Of a stretch of DNA of 64,000 nt, positions 54,573 to 64,000 are shown piece after piece; position 1 is the stretch's first letter, and each line of letters begins with the position of its first letter. Source of the stretch: Schizochytrium sp. CCTCC M209059. Lineage: Eukaryota > Sar > Bigyra > Thraustochytrida > Thraustochytriidae. The notes beneath the pieces are model-generated. The model saw only the letters and a program-made list of their open reading frames with translations, ran no database searches and was not told where the DNA came from. The DNA lies in assembly GCA_000818945.1 (NCBI GenBank), contig KN805434.1, positions 114,494 through 178,493 of the forward strand, written 5' to 3'. The translations under genes and the position numbers were made by a program.

Positions 54573-57315
54573 GAGCGTAGTGCATGCTGATTAGGATCGC
54601 CCGCGAGCGGCTGGCAGAGGCTGCTGCATGTGCATCTGCAGCGCCGCTGCGCGCGGTTCGGGCGTCTCGTTCTCCTGGCGCGAGATGGAATGCGAGCTGG
54701 CAGCGGCCCTTTAAATTGGCGGCGAACTTCAGAGTGCTGCGAGGCGGAATGACTGGGAATGACAATCGACAGCGACAAGGAAATAAGAACAGAATGGTGT
54801 GAAAGAAAAGGAAAGGAAAGAAAACAAAAGAAAGAAAAGAAATAAAATGAAATGAAATGAAATATCCCGCGGCACGCGCGGCGGCTCTCTGGCTGGCCCT
54901 CCCTCACTCCTCGCGCGTGCTCCCTTCCTCGCTTCCATCCCTCCCTTCCACGCTTCCATCCTCTGCCCCTTTCAAAGTCCACGCGCACAGCGAGCGAGTG
55001 AGAGAGGGAGAGCGAGCGAGCGAGCGAGCGAGCGAGCGCGAGTGCGAGAAGCGATTATTCATTCCAGGTGCTGCTTCGTCTCGGCACGTGCGCTCGGTGG
55101 GGACGACCTCTCTTGTCCTGCTCGTCTCGTCTAAAAGACTCTTGATGTCTTGGCTCGGCGTGGCTTGCGTTGTTCGTCCTCGTCTTGCGATGTCTTGGCT
55201 TCGCGTGGCGTGGCGAGGCGTGGCGTTGCGTGGTTGCAGCGCTCGCATCAGCAGCATGAACCAACGACGCCTCAAACCCGACGGACTGCCAGGGTTGGTG
55301 CAGAACGAAGTGTGCTCGTCACGCGCCCCGCACCTGTCTTGCTGCGGGAAGACGGCCCGGATCGATCGATCCAATCGATCTACGCCTGCGCCCGTCCTTC
55401 CATCGATCGGCGGATCCTTGGTCGCGTCTCCGCTTCGGGGCGCTTTCTCGCTTCCCTCCTCCCTCCGCGTGTGCTCTGCGACTCGCGCCTTCAGGCCGCG
55501 GCCTGGCCGCATCTCCGTAGTCGCGATAAGCCGCGTCGCGTCGTGGCAGGACAGAGCGAAGCAAGAATAAAGAAGAAGGTGAAAGAAGAAGAAGTAAAAG
55601 AAAGAAGCCCGCGAATGCCTTTCCCCACACCTCCCTCTGCGGGAGCCTCCGCCTTCCGCGCACCGTCTCTCTCGCGAAACCTGCGGGTGGTGGACGCCGG
55701 ACCCGGTGACATTCCTTTACTCTCCCACTTCTCCAAGCATGGATGGCAGCCCACAAGACCCGCTCCATTCCCTCTTCTCCCACAGCCCTGGACTCCCAGT
55801 GGGGACGCGCGAAGGTCGTCGGTCTGCCTCTACGGCTCGGGGACTTCGCGCGTGCGCGCGTGCAGCCCCGCACTCGCTGCCCTCAGCGCCGCCCGCCCTG
55901 CCACTCGCGCTGGCTGCGGCCGTGCCAGCCCCGCCGGGCGCCCCGCCAGCTCGGCCTTCTGCGCTGCGACAGCGCGGTCGCAAGCACGCCCGCCTGCTTG
56001 CCGCGCCCGCTGCCTCCTGCAGGCTGGTGTGGTCCCTGCTCCCCTTTCCCCCCCTTTTCTCCCCCCTGCAAGCAAGTAAAGCAAACCGCTGCCGGCCGAG
56101 GTGTGGGCGCTGTGGGGAGGGTTAGAGGGGGAACAGCTGGCATGTCGCCGCTGCTGCTGGTGCAGAAGAAATGTAGTATTTGTATGTGCGTATCAATCGA
56201 CCGACCGACCGGCCGGCCGGCCGACGCAGCTCGGGCGAGCGAGCGAGATTCTTGCCGGCAGGCCGACCCTCCCTCTTTCCCACCTCCCGACGCAGAAGGA
56301 GACGCGGAGCCGGGCTCGGACGCTGGCCGGCGAGCAGCAGCAGCAGCAGCTGCTGCAGCGAGCGAGCCATCGCCAGGAGATCGGTTTCCTGGGTTTGTTC
56401 TTCTGCTCTAACTGTCGCTCGAAAGAAGGAAAGAAAGAAAGGAAGGAAGGAAGGAAGGAAAGGGAAGGAGAGGAGAGAAGAAAAGAAAGAGGAAACTTGT
56501 TTTCAAAAATCGACACGCGCGCTCCGCGCGATCAAGTCCGCTTCGCCCCGCCCTCCCTGTCTCTGTCTGTCCAGCCTCGCCTCGCTTCGCCCAGCCCACC
56601 CTCGCCGCGGCTGGTTGTCGCCCCTTTGCGGTGTCTCGACCGATCGTTCGATCGAGCGATCAAGCGAGCGAGCGAGCGAGCGCTCGCTCGTCAAGCACAC
56701 AGCGCGGGGCGGGAGGCTGCTCGTGCACCGGGGACCGACCATGACCAGAGTGCAAAGAAAAGAAAAGAAAAAAAAAAAGAATTGAAAAAGAAAATCTGAA
56801 AGAGTGCATGACGGAGCTAGCGAGCCCTTCCTCGCCTTGACCGCTGCCAAACGATGCCATCGCATTCCTGCGCAAGCCGGTCCGGTGCAGTCTAGGCCCG
56901 CCTCGCCCCCCGCGCTCCGCTCCGCTTCGTCCTGCCGCGCACCGCGCATGCGCACGACGGTGACGCGAGGAGGGCGGCTCGAAGTGCGCAGGGGAACGCT
57001 TTGGGTCTTACACATGCCTGCCTCTTCTTACACGTCGTCTCGCTTCCTTCCTCCTCGTCTCCTCCTCTCCTCCTCGTCTGTCCGGGCGAAGGCGTAGAGC
57101 CGTCGCAAACGTAAACGACCAATTCCCAAACCTCCATCGCCCGCGCTGCGCTGCACTGCACTGCACTGCACTGCACTGCCCTGCTTTGCTCTGCTCTCTG
57201 TGCTGCACTGCACTGCGCTGCTCGCTCGCTTGCATTCGCATTTGGACGGGGAGACCGGCGAGCCACGGCGGCCGCGCGGATTGCCGGAGCCCAGACGTCG
57301 TCGTCGTACGGAAAA

Positions 57316-59128
<1,813 letters not shown>

Positions 59129-59133
<5 letters not shown>

Positions 59134-59155
59134 CTAGCTAGCTAGCTAGCTAGCT
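59129..59155. repeat. CTAG/TAGC tetranucleotide array at the AP2 stop codon
   Basis: Six to seven units of GCTA that include the TAG stop codon of the AP2 gene, so slippage here would move or restore the stop only in certain phases. Confidence 0.9.
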
Positions 59156-59649
59156 GGCCGGCAAGCTCTTCCGTTCGCTCCTCTGTACCATCTTACCCCG
59201 TTACCCTATCCTAGTCTTTCCTTAATGTCAAACAAACAAATGATACGCCCTCCTTTAGTCTGGCTGCTCACCTCTAGCCTTTCACAATGATCTTGTACGT
59301 ACAGTCAGCCTGAAAGGAAACCAGTGGTAAGCGGCGCATCATCGTCATCGCATGCATGCACACACGCAAGCAAGCAAAACGATCAACCAGCAAATTTGAC
59401 TTTTCCAAGGTTTGGGGCATGTTGTAGAACCATCAGTTTCAAGCAGGTGGCCCGGTAGTCGATTGACCACAAGGCACAGGTTCAATCGATCGATCCAAAA
59501 TCAAAAGAAACAAGCGCAGAAACACAATGATTGGAAAAAAAAAAATTGGTTTGCAGCGATTTGCAGATGGGCCTAGCTGGTGGTGGCACCCAAACGTGGA
59601 GCCGAGACGGCTCGAGGCCAGCGTTTCCCTTCTGTCTTTCAAGTGGAAC
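59134..59649. other. Intergenic, 5' region of the PDE12-like gene
   Basis: Contains the CTAG array, a TGTACGTACA palindrome near 59294 and ATCGATCGATCC near 59484. The PDE12 frame is open back to an ATG at 59527 within an A-rich stretch. Confidence 0.45.
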
Positions 59650-61788
59650 ATGAGCGGCGCAACGGGGTCGGCAGCGCCGCTCTGGCGCGCAGCCTTTGTA
59701 CGGAGGCTGCCGCGAGAAGGCAAGTTGAGCGTAAGCCTCGAAACTCTCGAGGCCGGGGCCACTTCGACGACCCTCCTTGGCAACCTACTTCGCGACCCGA
59801 GCGAGGAAGTTTCTCGCACGCTCGCGCGGCTCGGCAAGACGCTGGCCAAACACCACCGCCCCAAACGTCCAGCACCGTGCTGCGAAGTCGAACTCCACGA
59901 CTCGAGCAAGATCGATGGAGGCCTCACGGCACAACGCGCACTCACGGATCTAGGCGCAGCCATCCTCGTCAATGGCTCAGAACGGTTTCCAATTCGCGTT
60001 CACCATCCACGCGTCCACGAAGTTAACGTCCGAGGTTTTGCCATCGAGGGCTGTCCCATTGCGCCTTGGATCCAAGGTGATGATCTCGCAGATGCAACGC
60101 TGCATTGGACATGGTCCTACGCCGACGCCGAAAGCAGCACCAACGATGCCGCCAACGCCTCTGACATCAGCAAGAGCGATGATAACAAAGACCCTACGCC
60201 TCCTGCGCCACCGTCCGTAGACAATGGAAATGCGAGTGCTTCCGCAAACGTAATTGCACGTTCGCGCGTCTACACGCCCACAAAAGCTGACCGAGGGCGC
60301 AAACTCCGGGTCACCTGCACGGCGGATGGCGACTTTCCCGTCCCAGCGACGTGCGATATTGATGGTCTTGTATTGGAAAGCCCACCCTGGGACGTCATGC
60401 GGGATCGCGTGCAAGCGCAACCACAAGGCACCGTTCGCGTTCTCAGCTACAACGTCCTCGCTGACACCTACAGCCACACCTGGGACGAAATGTATCCGTA
60501 CTGCGATCCTGCCCATCGGGATATTCGCTACCGCGCCCCCTTGCTAGCGCGCGAGGTCGTCCTTTGCGATCCGGACATTATCTGCATGCAAGAAGTCGAT
60601 GCGAAAATGGTAGACTTTTGGAGCGCTCTGCTTGAACCAGAATTTGTCTGCCACTATACGCCCAAAGACGGCAGTGGAATGGAAGGCTGCTTCTTTGCAG
60701 CTCGGAAAACCCGTTATCGCGTCGCACACTTTGAGGCGGTGAGCTTTCGCGACCTCGTCAAACGCCGCCGCGACGACGCGCTCTGGCTCAACCATCTTTT
60801 GCAAAGCATTGAATCTCTCGAGCACTCGATTTCCCGCGTCACGAGCATCGCGCAACTGGCCATCCTCGAGCCAGTTCCCGGTACTCGTGATGCGAAGGCC
60901 CGCGAGGATGTGCCCCTCATTGTCACCAACACGCACTCCTTTTTTCATCCTGGTGCAGGGAACATTCGTTGCATTCAAGCGAAATTGCTCGCAGATCTCG
61001 TCCAAGAGAAGCGACGCGCTCGAGGGCGCGAAGATGCGGTCATCATGTGCGGAGACTGGAACGCTCAGTCTTATGATCTTTCGCTACAGTTTCTGCTACA
61101 CGGGACTATTGGGGCCGATCACCCGGAGTGGGCTACAAGCAGCATCTTTCAGTTCGAGAGCAAGGCCAATCTTGCGCGCGACGTCATTTTCGAGGATGCT
61201 GGCAAGGATTCGCAGCGATACATGGATATTTTGTCGCAGACGACGGGAAGCGGACGCGCGCGGCCCATTAGCGATCTGCGCAAGCAAGTTGAGGCCGTCG
61301 ACGATGGGTACAGTCTCGTAGACAAGCTCAATGTTGTCGCAGAGCTCAAGAATGGCCTCGCTTGGCACGAGGATGCTGCTGACCGCGTTGCCATAGGTGA
61401 CATGATTGCGCAAATGCAATCTCACTTAGTGGCGTCTCGAACTCAGCTCATTGCCGCGCAGCGCGCGCGCACAGAGGCGCACGGGGACGTTGCGTCGGGT
61501 CAAGACCACGCCGTGGGCTGCGGCGCGCGTCTCTCGCACACGCTAGACCTCTTTAGCGCCTATGGCAAGCCTGAATTCACGAACTTTGTGGGCAACTGGC
61601 AGGGCGATCTGGATTGGATCCTATGCTCGCGCGAGCTTGTTGCCGTGGCGCAGACCGCCCCAATCCCTTCCAAAGCAACGCTGCAGGTTGATACAGCGTT
61701 GCCCTCGCGCACGTTTCCGTCAGATCATGTCTCGTTGTGCGCAGATTTGCGCGTCAAGGGTCCTGGCGGGCAAGAGGCGGGGCAATAG
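59650..61788 (+). CDS. PDE12: PDE12-like 2',5'-phosphodiesterase / deadenylase
   Basis: 712 residues from the ATG at 59650 (A at -3); an in-frame ATG at 59527 would add 41 residues. The start chosen gives an Arg-rich N-terminus (APLWRAAFVRRLPRE), compatible with mitochondrial import. The N-terminal half matches the PDE12 non-catalytic region (KLSVSLE, then GCPIAPWI before a short W-rich strand). From about 262 the exonuclease-endonuclease-phosphatase fold carries VLSYNVLADTY, ICMQEVD (metal-binding Glu), NTHSFFHPGAGNIRCIQ, CGDWNAQ, FTNFVGNWQGDLDWI and FPSDHVSL (catalytic Asp-His). Known members remove poly(A) from mitochondrial mRNA and degrade 2-5A oligonucleotides. A helical insertion near 560-650 is longer than usual. 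Convergent with DHCR7. Confidence 0.87.
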   Translation: MSGATGSAAPLWRAAFVRRLPREGKLSVSLETLEAGATSTTLLGNLLRDPSEEVSRTLARLGKTLAKHHRPKRPAPCCEVELHDSSKIDGGLTAQRALTDLGAAILVNGSERFPIRVHHPRVHEVNVRGFAIEGCPIAPWIQGDDLADATLHWTWSYADAESSTNDAANASDISKSDDNKDPTPPAPPSVDNGNASASANVIARSRVYTPTKADRGRKLRVTCTADGDFPVPATCDIDGLVLESPPWDVMRDRVQAQPQGTVRVLSYNVLADTYSHTWDEMYPYCDPAHRDIRYRAPLLAREVVLCDPDIICMQEVDAKMVDFWSALLEPEFVCHYTPKDGSGMEGCFFAARKTRYRVAHFEAVSFRDLVKRRRDDALWLNHLLQSIESLEHSISRVTSIAQLAILEPVPGTRDAKAREDVPLIVTNTHSFFHPGAGNIRCIQAKLLADLVQEKRRARGREDAVIMCGDWNAQSYDLSLQFLLHGTIGADHPEWATSSIFQFESKANLARDVIFEDAGKDSQRYMDILSQTTGSGRARPISDLRKQVEAVDDGYSLVDKLNVVAELKNGLAWHEDAADRVAIGDMIAQMQSHLVASRTQLIAAQRARTEAHGDVASGQDHAVGCGARLSHTLDLFSAYGKPEFTNFVGNWQGDLDWILCSRELVAVAQTAPIPSKATLQVDTALPSRTFPSDHVSLCADLRVKGPGGQEAGQ

Positions 61789-62126
61789 ATTGTGTGCGAG
61801 TGTGTGGAAAACACCAACTGTAAGAAGTCAGTATGTTTACTACAGGGGTTTTGTCTTGCGAGTTAGATTCCTAAGAGCAGAATCGGCCGGACGAGGTCTG
61901 AATCGCTTCTTTACCTAATCACTGCTGTCCGTCTTGAGACTTTGCGAACGAACTCCGTTGATCCAGCGTAGATTCTTTCTGTCAAGACCAAGGCAAGCCG
62001 AAATCCGAGGTGAAAGAGTAAAACCTTTTCTTTGTTTGTTTGTTTGTTTGTTTTTTGGAAAGAAAAAAAAAAAGCATCAGCAGAGAAGGGCATATGTATA
62101 CCGAGTGAAAATTCTAGACACAATAC
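61789..62126. other. Short intergenic between convergent genes
   Basis: Contains TTTG tetramers (62031-62052) followed by an A-run; 3' UTRs of the PDE12-like (+) and DHCR7 (-) genes. Confidence 0.55.
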
Positions 62127-63554
62127 TTAGTAGACACCCGGGATGATCAGGTAGGGGACCTTGACCTTGTACTCGTCCCACTTGTCGCCATACTTGGATG
62201 CACAGCGCGCGTCGTCACGCCAGGCACGGTCGATGAGGAGAATAAAGAGAAAGGCAAAGTAGACCCATGCCAGAAGGTGAAAGGGGTGGGCGACAATGAC
62301 AGACCAGGAAAAGGCAGCGCAAAGCTCGAAAAAGTAGTTGATCTTGCGCGCCTGACCCCACCAGCCCGAATGCAAAAGCATGGAAGAGTGTTTCTTGCCG
62401 TCGCTCGTCGTGTACTCGGCGACGAGGTACTCGGCGTCCTTGCCCCAGATCTTCATCTTGCCGTCCTTGGCGCGGAATTCCTGGCGCTGACGGTCGACGT
62501 CGTAGTTGAGGAAGATGGAGACCAGGCAAAAGACGAACTGCGCCGCGGCGGCCCAAGTGGGAAAGTCGTACGGGTGGAGCACGAGAAAGGCCGTGGGCGC
62601 GGCGTAGAGGCTGGGAACCCATACGAGGCAGCCCCAGCAAATGTAGTAGCCGGCGCGGTCGTGCATGATGTCAATGGTGAACATGTAGCCCCGCTCCCAA
62701 ATGTGGAACTTGGCCAGGTAGATGACCTGGAGAGCGGCGGCAATGAGGATCGAGTTGCTGACCTCGCCAAAGCGCTCGTACTGCGCGTAGGCGAACGAGG
62801 TGCAGAGCAGGGCCCAGCCAGTCATGCCATAGCGGCAGTTGGTAAAGACCTTGACGTCCCAGCCGAGGATGCGCGGGTACAGCTCGGTGCCCCAGTAGTA
62901 GTCAAAGGCGATGTTACCCGAGAGGCCCGAGTCAGAGCTGGAAGGAGCCACGGCGCCCTTGACGTAGAGGACCGCCACAAAGACGAGGGCGAAGATGTTC
63001 ATGGAGGCAATGAATTCCTGAAAGTAGTCAAAGGCGATGCCACCGTTGAAGAGGCCAGAGTACACGCCGAGCCCGTAGAGGGCAAAGGAGGCCACGTAGC
63101 AGGCAAAGCAGTTGTCCTTGTAGATGGGGCGGTTGCCCATGGGGCTTTGCGGGCCCTCGTACGTGGGTCCGGGCATGAATCGCATGAGCAGGAGCTGGAC
63201 GACCATGTAGGTGCCGATCATCTTCCACACAAAGGGATTGAAGGCGTCGCGGGTGTACGTGTAGACGATGCCCTTTTCGAGGATCTCCTCGATGACGTCC
63301 CATGCATTTTCGAGGAACGAGGAGTCGTGCTTGGTGGTGACGACACTTCGGCTCAGGATGATGCTGGTGAGCGGCGTGGAAAGCACGAGCAGAACCGGCA
63401 TGAGCGTGGCGCGCAGGGCCTCGGGGCCGATGCCCACGCTCTCGGAGGTGGACGCTCCGCTCCACATTTCCGACTTCTTCTTGGCGGCTGCCGCGGCGCT
63501 GCCCGCGGGCGCGAGGCCCTTGGCCTTGGCGCCTCCCTGCTTCCCGGCCGCCAT
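62127..63554 (-). CDS. DHCR7: 7-dehydrocholesterol reductase (sterol delta-7 reductase)
   Basis: 475 residues, one exon; ATG at 63554 with A at -3 and G at +4. A basic Ala/Lys N-terminus is followed by about nine hydrophobic segments. The ERG4/ERG24-family signatures are present: GWDVKVFTNCRYGMTGW, FHIWERGYMFTIDIMHDRAG, LLHSGWWGQARKINY (about 392-406) and the C-terminal ARCASKYGDKWDEYKVKVPYLIIPG split across the final 25 residues. DGKKHSSMLL before the GWWG block fits DHCR7 rather than C14 reductases. The enzyme reduces the C7-C8 double bond with NADPH in the ER, so the organism should make delta-5 sterols such as cholesterol or phytosterols. The DHCR7 versus C14-reductase choice is by motif only. 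Confidence 0.87.
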   Translation of the reverse strand: MAAGKQGGAKAKGLAPAGSAAAAAKKKSEMWSGASTSESVGIGPEALRATLMPVLLVLSTPLTSIILSRSVVTTKHDSSFLENAWDVIEEILEKGIVYTYTRDAFNPFVWKMIGTYMVVQLLLMRFMPGPTYEGPQSPMGNRPIYKDNCFACYVASFALYGLGVYSGLFNGGIAFDYFQEFIASMNIFALVFVAVLYVKGAVAPSSSDSGLSGNIAFDYYWGTELYPRILGWDVKVFTNCRYGMTGWALLCTSFAYAQYERFGEVSNSILIAAALQVIYLAKFHIWERGYMFTIDIMHDRAGYYICWGCLVWVPSLYAAPTAFLVLHPYDFPTWAAAAQFVFCLVSIFLNYDVDRQRQEFRAKDGKMKIWGKDAEYLVAEYTTSDGKKHSSMLLHSGWWGQARKINYFFELCAAFSWSVIVAHPFHLLAWVYFAFLFILLIDRAWRDDARCASKYGDKWDEYKVKVPYLIIPGVY

Positions 63555-64000
63555 CCTGCTCGGGTCCGCGTCTCCTGCCCGTCTGCCCGCCCGGCTGGCT
63601 GTCCGCCAGTCCCTGCTCGCTCGCTCGCTCCCTGCCTCCCTCGCTCCCTCCCCCGCTCGCTCGCTCGAGCTCGCTGGCTGGCTGGCCTCGTTGCGGATTT
63701 GCCGCCGGCGACGTCTCCTGCGCCCTCCTCGCGCACGATACGCACGCGGTCGGAGATCGCGTTCGCCTGCTTGCCCGCTATTCCACCCACCCCCCGAGGC
63801 ACGCGCCCCGGCAGGCGAGCAAGGCAGCCCCGCCTACGCAGTGGCACCGCAAAGATAGATAGAGGCAGGCCCGAGTCCCCTCGCTCTGCCCGGCCGCAGA
63901 ACCAACCGCGCGGCCAGACCGAGCCGGCCAGACCGAGCCGGCCGACTCGAAGCGGCCCGCGCGGGCTCGCGTCGGCCGGCTTTCCGAAGGCAGGCGGGCG
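63555..64000. other. Upstream region of DHCR7, GC-rich with CTCG/CCGG repeats
   Basis: CTCG and CTGG tetramers near 63617-63690 and repeated GACCGAGCCGGCCA units at 63915-63945. No gene seen before the window end. Confidence 0.5.

Larger units (their letters stand above)
52251..57315. other. 5-kb gene-free low-complexity region
   Basis: Between the divergent phosphatase fusion (-) and AP2 (+) genes. Dense in microsatellites: GTGC/GTAT and GTGC arrays (52260-52380), GATC/GATT motifs (52577, 52720, 55355, 56196, 56640), a GGCTT array (53615-53756), ATTC (54338-54375), GGAT (54525-54572), AAATG/AAAGA (54795-54865), GAGC (55012-55038), GGAA (56425-56465) and TGCAC (57145-57215). Long open frames occur on both strands, driven by repeats. 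A 76-codon frame at 52880-53110 (+) that ends at a possible GGTAAAA donor could be a first exon, but nothing confirms it. Confidence 0.5.

Overview
The window is nuclear DNA from a eukaryote with a compact, GC-rich genome. Most genes are intronless or have few introns. Introns are GT-AG, with GTACGT and GTAAGT as the commonest donors. Start codons almost always have A at -3. Intergenic DNA is full of microsatellites. An AP2/ERF transcription factor, a UGA-containing selenoprotein W, a DHCR7-type sterol reductase and an LRR-Roc-COR-TIR protein on one contig suggest a heterotrophic stramenopile, most likely thraustochytrid-like. That placement is inference; no marker gene here proves it. Two N runs (7538-7659, 23238-23260) show that this is a draft scaffold.

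Layout. 1-12.7 kb: an N-terminal fragment at the edge, TANGO6/RTP1-like HEAT protein (-), an EF-hand-like protein (-), a basic coiled-coil protein (+), an OTU protease with two putative zinc-binding segments (+), a seven-TM receptor-like protein (+) and a 63-residue putatively acylated protein (-). 14.2-27.7 kb: a leucine-rich-repeat (LRR) locus holding an LRR-Roc-COR-TIR protein (-), head-to-head with two tandem paralogous single-pass LRR surface proteins (+,+). I resolved 44 introns across the three genes. All are phase 2, and nearly every LRR is one exon (69 nt for the surface proteins, mostly 84 nt for the Roco protein). 29-37 kb: a COPI-associated membrane protein, a tyrosine phosphatase with altered catalytic motifs, GatC, a YeeE/YedE transporter, a gene-free decayed stretch, and a TMX-like thioredoxin. 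39.8-47.7 kb: an unknown Ser-rich protein, selenoprotein W with a candidate SECIS element, cullin-4 and an mPGES-2-like protein. 48-64 kb: a pseudokinase/calcineurin-type phosphatase/EF-hand fusion, about 5 kb of gene-free low-complexity DNA, an AP2 protein with 170 uninterrupted glutamines, a PDE12-like phosphodiesterase and DHCR7.

How the genes may work together. Most are unrelated housekeeping genes in divergent or convergent pairs. The exception is the LRR locus. It holds two candidate extracellular recognition proteins without kinase tails beside a cytoplasmic LRR-GTPase with a TIR effector domain, the genes diverging from one 800-bp intergenic region. I propose this as a candidate recognition/signalling module; that is inference from architecture and position. 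The other notable items are the selenoprotein, which a standard gene caller would break at its UGA, and the phosphatase fusion.
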